A DNA stretch of 44,918 bases from Candidatus Zhuqueibacterota bacterium (GCA_016931935.1 JAFGDW010000091.1:1-44918); one strand, 5' to 3'; positions 9,258 to 19,155 are shown, counted from the stretch's first letter. Numbers and translations are program-made. Notes: generated from the sequence alone by a model not told the origin.

Positions 9258-9998
9258 CTATTCTTTTAATTCGTCAATTGCAGATATCGCCTTCTCATAA
9301 CATTCGGGACACATCCCATGCGTAAAACTGGCATCTGAATGATCCCGGACATATACTTCAACTTGCTGCCAGTAACCTTTGTCATCGCGAATTTTTTTAC
9401 ATGACGCACAAATCGGCAGAATACCTTTTAGGGTTTTAATTTCCTTATTGGCCCTTTCGAGTCGTTCGGCACGCTCTTCCGCCAGTTCGTATAAACGGGC
9501 GTTTTCGATTACCAGTGCATCAAACTGTTCGCCGGAAATTGTTTCTTTATCGACAAGTTCATATTGGGATTCTGCTGTTTTACTATTGGGGGCAAATGTT
9601 TTACTATGAAGTTTCAGTGATTTATTATGTTTATCAGCTATGTAGTACAGACACAAGTTTAGTGGACAAGCAAGAAACGGATTGTCGGAAATTTCATGTA
9701 ATTCACGATAGGCATCTATTCCGTACAAATTGTGCCAAATGTAGTTTTGTCCGATCTCTGCAGGTTCAATCTCCAATTTTTCAGCAAAACCGTTTGTTAC
9801 AAACAATTCTGTCAGTCTGGCAAGGTCATCAATATTACCATGCTCATCAAAATCAAAGCCATGCTCATTCAGATAATTAATAATTTCTTTGCCAACATCT
9901 TTTAAAATCGAACCTTGCGCAAAGGTATTGTATTTTGATAAAATTTTGCCAAACGATACTAATAACGCTTCATACAGTGTTTTTTCAAAATCTTTCAT
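9258..9998 (-). CDS. Signal-transduction-like protein with C-terminal Cys-rich module
   Basis: A 246-residue cytoplasmic protein. The C-terminal 50 residues carry LPICASCKKIRDDKGYW...YVRDHSDASFTHGMCPEC. This Cys-rich module (CxxC plus CPEC, plausibly metal-binding) is commonly appended to PAS, GAF, response-regulator and diguanylate-cyclase-type signalling proteins. A coiled-coil linker precedes it (about 155-195, ENARLYELAEERAERLERANKEIKTLKG). The N-terminal 150 residues look alpha-helical, with a CPLNLC motif, and match no family I can name; they may be a sensor domain. The start at ATG 9998 is supported by AGGAG seven to eight bases upstream. No cognate kinase gene is adjacent. Confidence 0.75.
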   Translation of the reverse strand: MKDFEKTLYEALLVSFGKILSKYNTFAQGSILKDVGKEIINYLNEHGFDFDEHGNIDDLARLTELFVTNGFAEKLEIEPAEIGQNYIWHNLYGIDAYRELHEISDNPFLACPLNLCLYYIADKHNKSLKLHSKTFAPNSKTAESQYELVDKETISGEQFDALVIENARLYELAEERAERLERANKEIKTLKGILPICASCKKIRDDKGYWQQVEVYVRDHSDASFTHGMCPECYEKAISAIDELKE

Positions 9999-10121
9999 GA
10001 TGTATTCTCCTGGCAGCCGGTTCCTTAAAGTAGTATCGTCATTTCCATTAATTCATTTAATTATGTTACGATAGATTTTTGATATGATAATTTGTTTTGA
10101 GCAGATATATCATTTGATTTA

Positions 10122-10217
10122 AGCGATTAGCTATCAGCTATCAGTTATCGATTTCGGTTATACAGATAGCCGCAGAACAATATCATCGTTCTGTCCCGAC
10201 AGGTCATGGACGGAACG
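10122..10217. repeat. Small REP-like repeats and hairpin
   Basis: Tandem TAGCTATCAG-like units at 10127-10150 are followed by a hairpin (CGTTCTGTCC at 10187-10196, GGACGGAACG at 10208-10217). The hairpin lies 55 bp past the end of the minus-strand SGNH gene. It could act as a terminator for that gene, but it has no following T-run. Confidence 0.4.
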
Positions 10218-10271
10218 ATAATAAAGTTTGCTCGACCTTATTTGAATAACAACAATACGCCAGTTTTGTTC

Positions 10272-11387
10272 CTACCAATTCATAACTTTTTTATAGAATG
10301 GGATCAGTTCTTTGGTCATTAATTCATGATCATTAATGTTTGGATGGCCTGAACAGCCTCCGGTAAAAAAGCGGGAAAAGCTGTACATGTAAACATTGTT
10401 ATCATTTTCCGCCTGTTGCATATAATTTACAATCGCAGATAAATAGACTTCCAATGTTGAGTTTTTTTGCCGTGATGTCGCAGGACTGGTTAAGCAACAA
10501 ATCGGCGCGTGGGGTGAACGTGCACGAAGCCGTTTGATAGATTGAATATAATCGGTAACGAATTTGGTTGAATCCAGTTCTTTACGATCGTAACTGTTAT
10601 CACCATCTGAAAAGTCGTTAGTCCCGAGACAGATCGAGATCAAGTCGGGTTGGAAGCGAGTCGGATCGTATTTTAGGGTACTATCGGTATTTAAGAATAG
10701 ATTGTCATATACATTGGGCATTGTCGGGCCTTCACTATTCCAGTTACGTGTCATACCGATGCCGGAAACGGAATTAAGTATATAATCAGCATTTAACGCA
10801 CGGGCAACTCGCGGCCCGTAGGCAAACCAGGCATTATGTTGATCAAACCATTGTCCGGTACCACATGGTATTTCCTTTGTATCATCTCCCATACCGCAGG
10901 TAATGGAATTTCCGATAAACTCAATTTTTCGTTTCGGAAGTGGGGGAGAAGCCAGTAACTGTTTGCAAACTATTCCTAAAAAGGCAATGTACCCGTTTTG
11001 TGATTCAGTTGCTTTGCAGACAATCACGGAATGAATCGAATCCGCCAAATCACTTGCGATTGAGTAATAATGCTGATCTTTTGTAACTTTCACACGTCCT
11101 TTGTATTGATTATCAATCACCACGCTAATATAATTATAATTGGTACCCCATAAATTTTGATCGTCGAGCAACAGTGCACATGACGTGCCCGAGAAATTAA
11201 AACGGATATACGCGCCGGCGTTACTGATTTCCGGCCGCAATGGTTTTGCACAATTAATGCGACCCTGCATTTGAATGAGCTTGTTGTCCGGTGTGAAGAG
11301 ATTTACATTTTCGGTTGACATCCCTATTGTCGTCAAACATAGAAATTGAAGAATGAAAGCAGCTAACATCCATTTTACGTATTTCAT
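10272..11387 (-). CDS. SGNH/GDSL esterase, CE2-like
   Basis: Secreted carbohydrate esterase of about 371 residues, probably removing acetyl groups from plant polysaccharides. A signal peptide (KWMLAAFILQFLCLTTIG) is followed by an N-terminal beta-sandwich (about 30-150), then an SGNH hydrolase domain. That domain has the nucleophile motif GNSITCGMGDD (Ser about 161), ICLGTNDFSDG, and the C-terminal catalytic His in SGHPNINDHE (about 348). The Asp usually three residues before this His is absent, as reported for some CE2 enzymes that use a Ser-His dyad. The open frame continues 120 bp upstream into the next gene, but ATG 11387 is preferred because it starts the signal peptide and has GGAG upstream. 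It follows the isomerase gene by 85 bp on the same strand, so the two are probably an operon. Confidence 0.82.
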   Translation of the reverse strand: MKYVKWMLAAFILQFLCLTTIGMSTENVNLFTPDNKLIQMQGRINCAKPLRPEISNAGAYIRFNFSGTSCALLLDDQNLWGTNYNYISVVIDNQYKGRVKVTKDQHYYSIASDLADSIHSVIVCKATESQNGYIAFLGIVCKQLLASPPLPKRKIEFIGNSITCGMGDDTKEIPCGTGQWFDQHNAWFAYGPRVARALNADYILNSVSGIGMTRNWNSEGPTMPNVYDNLFLNTDSTLKYDPTRFQPDLISICLGTNDFSDGDNSYDRKELDSTKFVTDYIQSIKRLRARSPHAPICCLTSPATSRQKNSTLEVYLSAIVNYMQQAENDNNVYMYSFSRFFTGGCSGHPNINDHELMTKELIPFYKKVMNW

Positions 11388-11472
11388 AAACAACTCCGGC
11401 TTAAAATATGGTACTGTGTTTTCGTAAGAGTGGCGTTCGTATCGAGAATATCTTCGAACCCGAAAATATAAT

Positions 11473-12477
11473 TTACTCATCACTGGCAAACTGTGCGTCA
11501 AATGCAATCGCTGAAGGCGTGAAATCCTGACTGCGAATCATCGAAAGCGCTTCCCGGGCGCCAAATTCGCGATCCATGCCGGAATCTTCCCATTCAATGG
11601 ATAACGGTCCGTTGTAGTTGGCCCGATTTAACGCTCGGATGACTTGATCCCAATTTACATCGCCGCGTCCGGGTGAAACAAAATCCCATCCGCGCCGAGA
11701 ATCGCCGAAATCCAGATGTGACGAAAGGATACTATTACGTCCGTTTAAATTCACATGCGAATCTTTAACATGCGCGTGAAAAATTTGTTTGGGAAACTCG
11801 TTGATGAATGCGACCGGATCGACAAATTGATGTACGAGATGGCTGGGATCGAAATTAAAGCCAAAATTCGGATGATGGTTCACCGCTGCGAGTGCACGTT
11901 CGGCAGTGTAAATGTCATAAGCAATTTCTGTCGGATGTACTTCCAGTGCAAACCGGACGCTTTCCTGTTTGAAAACATCAAGAATTGGTAGCCAGCGGGA
12001 AGCGAAATCCTGGTACCCTTCATTCACGTCAGCCTGGGTTGTCGGAGGAAAGAAATACAACTTGGCCCAAATCGAACTGCCAGTAAAGCCATTTACGATA
12101 TCCACACCAAGCAATCGTGCAGCTTTGGCAGCATTTTTCATGTTTTCTGCAGCCCGTTGCCGTACACCTTCCGGATTACCATCGCCCCAAATTTCCGGCG
12201 GTAAAATCGCTTTGTGGCGCTTGTCAATCGGATCGTCACAAATTGCCTGCCCCACCAGATGATTGCTGATGGCAAAACAGGCCAGTCCGTATTTTTCCAA
12301 CATGTCAAGCTTTTCATTAACGTAACTGTCACTTTCTAACGCTTTATTAATTTCGAAATGATCGCCCCAGCACGCCAGTTCAAGGCCGTCGAATCCCCAA
12401 TTGCTTGCTTTTTTCGCCAGTGTTTCCAATGGCAGATCCGCCCATTGGCCGGTAAAAAGAGTAATGGGTCGTGACAT
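11473..12477 (-). CDS. Sugar phosphate isomerase/epimerase family protein
   Basis: A 334-residue TIM-barrel protein of the xylose-isomerase-like / AP-endonuclease-2 superfamily, expected to isomerise or epimerise a sugar or inositol derivative in the cytoplasm using a divalent metal. Visible signatures are [15 protein letters not shown] near the N-terminus, [12 protein letters not shown] (metal-ligand Glu and His), [11 protein letters not shown] (Asp/His), [10 protein letters not shown] and the C-terminal [18 protein letters not shown]. The start ATG 12477 has a strong AAGGAGG upstream. The exact substrate is unknown. Linkage to the CE2-like esterase suggests use of a polysaccharide-derived sugar. 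Confidence 0.85.
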   Translation of the reverse strand: MSRPITLFTGQWADLPLETLAKKASNWGFDGLELACWGDHFEINKALESDSYVNEKLDMLEKYGLACFAISNHLVGQAICDDPIDKRHKAILPPEIWGDGNPEGVRQRAAENMKNAAKAARLLGVDIVNGFTGSSIWAKLYFFPPTTQADVNEGYQDFASRWLPILDVFKQESVRFALEVHPTEIAYDIYTAERALAAVNHHPNFGFNFDPSHLVHQFVDPVAFINEFPKQIFHAHVKDSHVNLNGRNSILSSHLDFGDSRRGWDFVSPGRGDVNWDQVIRALNRANYNGPLSIEWEDSGMDREFGAREALSMIRSQDFTPSAIAFDAQFASDE

Positions 12478-13006
12478 TATGTCCTCCTTGGATTATGGAA
12501 TGAACGAATGATATTGGATGTTGAGTGAGCCGTCAGAAACAATCAATAATTATTCTGAAATGATTCAATTTTTATTAAGGGTGATGACAGGAATGAAAAC
12601 ATTATGACACAGTTGCCCTGAAATATAGAAAATCGATATGATTATTTCAATAGAAAAATATGATTTTTGTAAATTTGTGCAGGAAAGAATGAGTATATTC
12701 ATGGATTAAATTGAAATCACCAAAGGGTATACTGTGGATTATGTTTGAGGCGATAACGATAATTATTACCAATCCTTTAACCTACGAGCCCCACTGTTAA
12801 AATAAATGTTACTTTTTTGTTTATTTGTACTTGCATTTTCATTAAAATTGGTTATATTGAGAAGTGGATACGTGAGTTAATTTTGAAGTTAATCATCTTT
12901 TATATCAGTCTCGAGTTTTATTATTCAAAATCAAAATATCTGTTATAATTTAGTGCAATACATTTAATTGACTTTGAAGGACAACTGTAACAAAAAGGAG
13001 AATCAA
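12478..13006 (+). promoter_or_regulatory. Divergent intergenic region with extended -10 promoter
   Basis: This 529-bp region separates the minus-strand isomerase from the plus-strand epimerase and holds no supported gene. An extended -10 element, TGTTATAAT at 12941-12949, points toward the epimerase gene and would give a leader of about 50 bases. The -35 region is weak (TTATTC), as is usual for TGn-type promoters. Confidence 0.5.
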
Positions 13007-14137
13007 ATGAAGGTAGTATATCTCGTTCTGCCCGTGTTGCTGCTATTGTTTGTTGCGTGTCAACAACCCACATCAAAGCTTTTGATAACACAACAACCAT
13101 ATGGAACATTGCAGGATGGTACAGCCGTAGAACAGTTTACGTTGACTAACGTCAATGGCATGACGGTGAAAATTATTAATTTTGGAGCAATTATTACCGA
13201 TATCATTGTTTCAGATAAAGCTGGTAAATTGGGGAGTGTTGTACTTGGTTACAATGACCTGGCCGGTTACGAAGGCGATGCCAGTTTCTATGGAGCGATT
13301 GTCGGACGTTATGCCAATCGAATTGCTAAAGGTAAGTTCACACTCGATGGTGTGGAGTATACACTTGCCACGAATAATCCGCCTAATGCTCTGCATGGTG
13401 GACCAAAAGGATTCTATAAAAAGGTGTGGACTGCCGCACCGATCACTACCGACGATCATGTGGCATTAGCCTTGTCGTATGTCAGCCCAGATGGCGAGGA
13501 AGGCTATCCCGGACAGCTAAAAGTAAAGCTCATTTATAGCCTGAATAATGATAATGAGCTGAAATTCGATTTCCAGGCAACGACTGACAAAAAGACAGTT
13601 GTTAATCTTACAGGACACAGCTACTTCAATTTAAAAGATGCGGGCAGGAGCACGATTCTCAATCATGAGTTGATGATTCCGGCGGACTGGATTACACCTG
13701 TTGATGAAACATTAATACCTACAGGGGAATTGATGGATGTAACCGATACACCGTTCGATTTCCGTCAAATAACCGCGATTGGCGCTCGCATTAACGAAGA
13801 TAATACGCAATTAAAGTATGGTCAGGGATACGACCATAATTGGGTTCTGAATGGCGCAGCCGATTCGTTAAAATTGGGCGCAAAAGTAGTTGAACCGGAA
13901 AGCGGTCGCGTTATGGAAATCTTAACAACAATGCCGGCTATTCAATTCTATTCAGGAAATTTTATCAATGGAACGATTACCGGCAAAGAGGGCTTCAAAT
14001 ACGAACATCGCACCGGGCTCTGTCTGGAACCACAATACTATCCCGATTCACCCAATCATCCTGGCTTCCCCAGCACGGTACTTGAACCGGGACAGGAATA
14101 TTCCGAAACAATCATCTACAGATTTTCCACGATGTAA
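13007..14137 (+). CDS. galM: Aldose 1-epimerase (mutarotase), lipoprotein
   Basis: Galactose mutarotase-type enzyme of 376 residues that interconverts alpha and beta anomers of aldoses. Conserved parts are FGAIITDI, GRYANRIAKGKF, the His of LHGGPKGF (H130), the catalytic His in GHSYFNL (H204), the Asp in GYDHNWVL and the catalytic Glu in GLCLEPQYYPDSPNHP (E341). The N-terminus carries a lipoprotein signal with lipobox FVAC (Cys 18), so it should be membrane-anchored in the periplasm rather than cytoplasmic. The frame opens 39 bp earlier, but ATG 13007 is chosen because AAAGGAG lies just upstream and it places the signal sequence at the start. It is followed by a hairpin and then by the rhamnosidase gene. 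Confidence 0.93.
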   Translation: MKVVYLVLPVLLLLFVACQQPTSKLLITQQPYGTLQDGTAVEQFTLTNVNGMTVKIINFGAIITDIIVSDKAGKLGSVVLGYNDLAGYEGDASFYGAIVGRYANRIAKGKFTLDGVEYTLATNNPPNALHGGPKGFYKKVWTAAPITTDDHVALALSYVSPDGEEGYPGQLKVKLIYSLNNDNELKFDFQATTDKKTVVNLTGHSYFNLKDAGRSTILNHELMIPADWITPVDETLIPTGELMDVTDTPFDFRQITAIGARINEDNTQLKYGQGYDHNWVLNGAADSLKLGAKVVEPESGRVMEILTTMPAIQFYSGNFINGTITGKEGFKYEHRTGLCLEPQYYPDSPNHPGFPSTVLEPGQEYSETIIYRFSTM

Positions 14138-14194
14138 CCGATAGTTGAATAGAACGGATAATCGGTTCTGCGAAATTCAGGTGCAGAGCAAATT

Positions 14195-14227
14195 GCAAAG
14201 CGCATGGCATTCATTCATGCGCTTTGC
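14195..14227 (+). terminator. Hairpin, probable terminator
   Basis: A perfect 12-bp stem (GCAAAGCGCATG / CATGCGCTTTGC) with a 9-base loop lies 58 bp after the epimerase stop. The run of T residues after it is weak, so termination may be partial. Confidence 0.6.
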
Positions 14228-14338
14228 TGTATTCAACCTGTTTTCTTTCCATCAAAAATTATTCTATTTTTTCATTAAACCAATTCAACATCAAAGCATG
14301 TCATTGTTCACTGTTCGTAACTCACAGGAGATGGTGCT

Positions 14339-16735
14339 ATGTGGTATAAGCATTGGAAACGAATTATGTTGATTGGGTGTTTGATGTTGGGATTTACAAA
14401 CTTATCTCATGCCAATATCAATCCTGATCTGATGCATAAAAAATGGCCGGCGCGCTGGATTGCCCCCGCAGATGTTTCATTGAATGATTATGGTGTTTAC
14501 CATTTCCGGCGGACATTCCATCTCAGTGCGAAGCCGCGAGTGTTTATTGTCCATGTTTCCGCAGATAATCGGTATGAGTTGTTTGTCAATGGAGAACGAG
14601 TTAGTACAGGCCCGGCGCGTAGTGATTTGACGCACTGGAATTTTGAAACGGTGGATATTGCCGCCTATCTGAAAGCAGGGAAAAATGTGATTGCCGCGCA
14701 AGTCTGGAATTGGGGAGCGGATACGCCGGTCGCCCAGTTTAGTTATCAAACGGCATTCATCCTGCAAGCGAATAGCGAGAGCGAAGCCATCCTTAATACG
14801 GATGATCAGTGGAAAGTAATTCGTGATGACGCTTACCAGCCAATTCCTTCATCTGAATTTAATTTACATCAATATTATGTGGCTGGTCCGGGAGATCGGA
14901 TTGATGGAAATAAATATCCCTGGGGATGGACGGCACCCGATTTTGACGATAGTGGCTGGCAAAAACCGCGACTGCTTGAACAAGGCGCCAGTTGGGGGGC
15001 GCCGGACGCAGGAACACAACATGTGCTGGTTCCCAGACCAATTCCGCAAATGGAATCATCGCGACAGCGTATCCGGCAAATTGCCAAACAATATGGTGTT
15101 AAGGCAGATCAGAAATGGCTGGACGGAAAAAAGGCGCTTACAATTCCAGCTAATACCACAGCCGTGTTACTATTGGATCAAACGTATTTAACCACCATAT
15201 ACCCTGAGATACTAATCAATGGCGGCAAGGGAAGCTATATAAAATTGACCTATGCCGAAGCCTTGTTTGATAAAAATAATGAAAAAGGAAATCGCGATCA
15301 GGTAGACGGAAAAAGCCTACGTGGTAATTATGATATGTTTCTTCCTGACGGCGGCAAAGACCGACTGTTTCGGCCACTTTGGTGGCGTACATTTCGCTAC
15401 ATTCTGCTTGAAATACGCACCCAGGGGGACGCATTAACAATAAATGATTTTTCCGGCGTATTTACAGCCTATCCGTTTGCAGAACAGGCGTCGTTCAAGT
15501 CGAATGATCCGGTGTTGGGTCAAATCTGGAATGTTGGTTGGCGAACGGCGCGCCTGTGTGCCAACGAAACATTTATGGATTGTCCTTATTACGAGCAACT
15601 TCAATATGTGGGCGATACCCGAATTCAGGCGCTTGTTTCATTATATGTTTCCGGCGACGATCGATTGATGCGCAACGCCATTAGTCAGTTCAACAATTCC
15701 CGCATGCCCGATGGCCTGACAATGAGCCGTTACCCGTCACAATTGCCGCAGGTCATTCCACCGTATTCTCTTTTCTGGATTGCAATGATCCACGATTACT
15801 GGATGCTACGCAATGATCCGGCGTTTGTGGAATCATTCCTGGCTGGTATTCAGGGAGTGCTCGATTGGCACGCGCAATTCATTGATGATACCGGCATGCT
15901 GAAAGGCATTCCGTGGTGGAATTTCGTGGATTGGCCCGATCAGTGGAGGTGGAATTCCCAACGGGCAATCGGAGGGGTGCCGGATGGTGTGGAAAATAGT
16001 TATTCCAGTATCCTGGCATTGCAATATGCATACGTACTGAATATGGGCGCTGATCTGTTCATGGCATTTCACGAGCAGCCGTTGGCAGAGTATTACCGGC
16101 AACTGGCAGAATCGGTCGCTCAGGCGACGTATCGTCTGTGTTGGGATGGCAGCCGTGAATTGATGGCCGATACGCCACTCAAGACAAGCTTCTCTCAGCA
16201 TGCAAATGTGTTAGCAGTACTTGATAATGTGATTCCGAAACAATCACAAGCTGAATTTATCCGGCGCGTTGCCGACGATGCCTCATTGATTCAATGCACT
16301 GTGTACTATCGGTTTTACCTGTTTCAAGCATTCAAAAAGGCCGGTTTGGGAAATGAGTACATCGAACGGCTTCAGCCGTGGCGTACAATGTTAAATATGG
16401 GACTCACCACATTTGCTGAACGGCCGGAACCGACACGATCGGATTGCCATGCCTGGAGCGCCAGTCCGGTTTACGATTTGTTGGCAACTGTGATTGGTAT
16501 CGAACCGGAGAAGCCCGGATTCAAAACTGTGAAAATTGAACCACGGCTTGGCCCGCTGCGTTGGGCGGAAGCAACGTTTCCGCATCCGGCCGGGGATATT
16601 AAAATAAAGCTCAAACGCCGCAATGCCGACGGTATCGATGCGGAAATAACCATGCCCGCTAATCTGACCGGTGTATTTATCTGGAATGGCAAGAGCCAGT
16701 CGTTAGCGCCAGGATTTCAGGCGTTGGAATGGTAG
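14339..16735 (+). CDS. GH78-type alpha-L-rhamnosidase
   Basis: Secreted glycoside hydrolase of 798 residues. A signal peptide (IMLIGCLMLGFTNLSHA) is followed by an N-terminal beta-sandwich typical of bacterial rhamnosidases (WPARWIAP, YHFRRTFHL, YELFVNGERVSTGPARSD, about 35-190). A second beta domain follows (about 270-370), then an (alpha/alpha)6 barrel (about 380-700) with the motif FMDCPYYEQLQYVGDTRIQA, which holds acidic active-site residues in the GH78 family. A C-terminal beta domain ends the protein. The start at ATG 14339 has AGGAG about nine bases upstream. The protein would release terminal rhamnose from glycans, but related sequences include other specificities, so the substrate is inferred. 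It lies 200 bp after the epimerase gene; a hairpin between them suggests separate or attenuated transcription. Confidence 0.87.
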   Translation: MWYKHWKRIMLIGCLMLGFTNLSHANINPDLMHKKWPARWIAPADVSLNDYGVYHFRRTFHLSAKPRVFIVHVSADNRYELFVNGERVSTGPARSDLTHWNFETVDIAAYLKAGKNVIAAQVWNWGADTPVAQFSYQTAFILQANSESEAILNTDDQWKVIRDDAYQPIPSSEFNLHQYYVAGPGDRIDGNKYPWGWTAPDFDDSGWQKPRLLEQGASWGAPDAGTQHVLVPRPIPQMESSRQRIRQIAKQYGVKADQKWLDGKKALTIPANTTAVLLLDQTYLTTIYPEILINGGKGSYIKLTYAEALFDKNNEKGNRDQVDGKSLRGNYDMFLPDGGKDRLFRPLWWRTFRYILLEIRTQGDALTINDFSGVFTAYPFAEQASFKSNDPVLGQIWNVGWRTARLCANETFMDCPYYEQLQYVGDTRIQALVSLYVSGDDRLMRNAISQFNNSRMPDGLTMSRYPSQLPQVIPPYSLFWIAMIHDYWMLRNDPAFVESFLAGIQGVLDWHAQFIDDTGMLKGIPWWNFVDWPDQWRWNSQRAIGGVPDGVENSYSSILALQYAYVLNMGADLFMAFHEQPLAEYYRQLAESVAQATYRLCWDGSRELMADTPLKTSFSQHANVLAVLDNVIPKQSQAEFIRRVADDASLIQCTVYYRFYLFQAFKKAGLGNEYIERLQPWRTMLNMGLTTFAERPEPTRSDCHAWSASPVYDLLATVIGIEPEKPGFKTVKIEPRLGPLRWAEATFPHPAGDIKIKLKRRNADGIDAEITMPANLTGVFIWNGKSQSLAPGFQALEW

Positions 16736-16834
16736 TTTTTTAATTGAGATGGATTTTTCTATTCTGTACAGGTTTTATCATTTAAGTGATTAGCTGAGTA
16801 ATTAAAGTGAACACGACAAAATCAGGTTTATGAC

Positions 16835-16869
16835 ATCCTGCAGCAAAACATATGTTGCAGGATTTTTTT
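16835..16869 (+). terminator. Rho-independent terminator
   Basis: The ATCCTGCA...TGCAGGAT stem is followed at once by seven T residues, about 100 bp after the rhamnosidase stop. This is a good intrinsic terminator. Confidence 0.85.
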
Positions 16870-17020
16870 ATGATTTGATAAGTCCAGAGCTCATAGCAAG
16901 CATTAGAAAATATATTTTTTGAAATTTTCCTGAATCCGAATTCCACGTGCCGCATCTAATTGATGTCAAGCAAAATTCCAAAATGGTACAATTTCAAATT
17001 AATATGATGAAAGGCTTGCT

Positions 17021-18913
17021 ATGAAATTTCGAAAATCCGCGTTTCGTTTTCTCGCTCTTATCCTCTCAAGTTTGTTATTCCTTATCTCCGGATGCTCCAT
17101 TTGGTCGAATATGATCAACAGAATGATGCCTGCGGACAGTCGGCCTTACAAAATTCAATTTAGTGTAGAAACACTAACTCCTGCACAATTCGAGCAGGTC
17201 GCTTCTGACCTTAAAAACGATTTCGGACGAGATTTTGGTCATATCCGGAAATTCCGGGAACAAGGTATTCGTGCCTATGAAGGACCTAAAACGTGCCTTA
17301 CCTGTCACAAAGAAATTTCCGTTAAGGATCATGTAACAGAAAAAGAAAAAACAGTAAAGCTGATGGATAATTTATTAAGTTCGTCGCATTATACATTTTT
17401 CACAACCAGGCATCCCAACGTATATGGATTTAATGGAAAGCTCGCGGATAATTTCCCGATGGGAAAAATCGATCGTCCCTGTCCGAAGCCCGGTTCATTT
17501 GCGATGACGGCATGGGCCGAACTTGTAGTAACAGAAAAAGGCGATACGCTTTCGGAAGGTTGTGGTCAATGCCACATCGGTGGGCAGTATCAAGCGCCGT
17601 TGGGCAGTATGATGCCTGGCTATGAAGTGCTTGATAATGAACAACAGGCTATCGATTGTCTCATTTGTCATTCAAATGCGTATGACATGAATAAAAAGGT
17701 TGTGGTGAACGATGCTTCGGGAAATCGCTGGGGGCAGGATCGCTCGATGCGCGCTGCTATGGCAGTAACGAAAACAACATCGCAGATGTGTTTACGCTGT
17801 CATCAACATAATTTCGGCGGTGATATTTATATAGATACGGCTGATCCATCCTTTATGCAAAGTATGAATAATACCGGAAACAAGCGTCCACGAGTGCTTC
17901 ATCCCGGTTCGAAACGTGGCACACCGTTTTCACCAACATGGGATGTGCATGCAGCCGCCGGCGTCAACTGCACGGATTGCCATATCACTGAAGGCCACCT
18001 GATTGCCAAAGGAACACACACGACAACCATGATGGCTAATGATCTTCCCGATGTGGAAATAAATTGTGAAAAATGTCATACAAATGAACCGCACAGTGCC
18101 AACAAAGAACTGGCTGATTACCTAAATTCCCACGTTGAAAAAATTGCTTGTCAAACGTGTCATATCCCGTCGTTGCATCCGGATAATGCCACGATGCGCG
18201 ATTTTGCACATCCCAAGTTTGAAGAGCATCCCGGGATTTATGTCTATGATGATATGAAGAAAGAAACAGCTCCGGGAAAAGGCATTGGCTACATGTGGTG
18301 GAATGGCGACGCTACGTTTTTAGGAAATCCCATTGGTGACAATCCCAACGGTGAAGGTTTGTATCGATTTTACAATCCGACCCATGTGTGGCCGGAATTT
18401 AAAGATTTTGACTATGCAGGTTGGTATGAAAATGTGATGCGTCCAATCGCCCGAAAAAAGTCATCGAAGCTATATATGATGAAATATTTTAATGGCCGTC
18501 AGCACATTGATTTGCAAAATATTGGGCCGTTTGGCGGTATGTTTGTGCCGTATAACTTACCGACATATTATACCACCGGCAATCCCGATGAAGCCGCTAA
18601 AAAAGAAATGGAAAAGAGCATGATGAAAATGATGTATGGTTTCATGTTCGATAAATATTTGATGGACAAATTTATGACTTTTATGGATGTGGATGGCTGG
18701 AACACCAAAGCGTATGATGATGTCGTGAGTGGAAAGCATGTTGAACCGCGTTGGCTTCCCGCGGATGCCATGTTGGAGATTAGTCATTCGATTCGTAAAG
18801 ATGGCGCGTTGACGTGCGGGAACTGTCACTCGCCTTCCGGTGTTTTGGATTGGAAAGCATTGGGCTATACAGATGATGAAATTGATATACTAACGCAGAA
18901 TCCGTTGGAATGA
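17021..18913 (+). CDS. Octaheme c-type cytochrome lipoprotein
   Basis: A 630-residue multiheme cytochrome c with eight CxxCH heme-attachment motifs: CLTCH (about 92-96), CGQCH, CLICH, CLRCH, CTDCH, CEKCH, CQTCH and CGNCH near the C-terminus. The N-terminal signal ends in the lipobox ISGC (Cys 25), so it is exported and lipid-anchored. The heme count and spacing bring to mind the octaheme tetrathionate/nitrite reductase-like superfamily, but it is longer than typical members and no active-site heme ligand can be assigned, so the substrate is unknown. Functions could include reduction of an oxyanion or electron transfer across the envelope. It appears to be transcribed alone: a terminator lies upstream and another lies 67 bp downstream. 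No cytochrome maturation genes are adjacent. Confidence 0.88.
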   Translation: MKFRKSAFRFLALILSSLLFLISGCSIWSNMINRMMPADSRPYKIQFSVETLTPAQFEQVASDLKNDFGRDFGHIRKFREQGIRAYEGPKTCLTCHKEISVKDHVTEKEKTVKLMDNLLSSSHYTFFTTRHPNVYGFNGKLADNFPMGKIDRPCPKPGSFAMTAWAELVVTEKGDTLSEGCGQCHIGGQYQAPLGSMMPGYEVLDNEQQAIDCLICHSNAYDMNKKVVVNDASGNRWGQDRSMRAAMAVTKTTSQMCLRCHQHNFGGDIYIDTADPSFMQSMNNTGNKRPRVLHPGSKRGTPFSPTWDVHAAAGVNCTDCHITEGHLIAKGTHTTTMMANDLPDVEINCEKCHTNEPHSANKELADYLNSHVEKIACQTCHIPSLHPDNATMRDFAHPKFEEHPGIYVYDDMKKETAPGKGIGYMWWNGDATFLGNPIGDNPNGEGLYRFYNPTHVWPEFKDFDYAGWYENVMRPIARKKSSKLYMMKYFNGRQHIDLQNIGPFGGMFVPYNLPTYYTTGNPDEAAKKEMEKSMMKMMYGFMFDKYLMDKFMTFMDVDGWNTKAYDDVVSGKHVEPRWLPADAMLEISHSIRKDGALTCGNCHSPSGVLDWKALGYTDDEIDILTQNPLE

Positions 18914-18979
18914 CACGTCTTACGTTTCACCTTTGACGTCTCACGTTGTTATGAAGAATTTTAAAAATTCCTAAAATTG

Positions 18980-19016
18980 AAAAGCCAACTGCAATCGTCA
19001 TTGACAGTTGGCTTTT
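18980..19016 (+). terminator. Rho-independent terminator of the cytochrome gene
   Basis: A perfect 12-bp stem (AAAAGCCAACTG / CAGTTGGCTTTT) with a T-rich end follows the octaheme cytochrome gene. The A-rich left side means it may also work from the other strand. Confidence 0.88.
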
Positions 19017-19100
19017 CATTTAATGCATATGAAGAGAAAGGTTGCTGTAAATATATACGTCTCTATTGTATATTAATGGCAACAATATTTCCCAAATAAA

Positions 19101-19130
19101 AAAACGGCGTGATGATAAGTCACGCCGTTT
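19101..19130 (-). terminator. Rho-independent terminator of the S9 peptidase gene
   Basis: The stem AAACGGCGTGA / TCACGCCGTTT, read on the minus strand, is followed by a run of seven T residues. It sits 26 bp past the stop of the minus-strand peptidase and separates it from the convergent cytochrome gene. Confidence 0.9.
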
Positions 19131-19155
19131 CATAATTTTCTTCAGTAAAATAAAT

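Noticed and set aside
15216..16692. Several minus-strand frames of 60-120 codons within the rhamnosidase gene
   Set aside because: Shadows of a well-supported gene, with no domain signatures.
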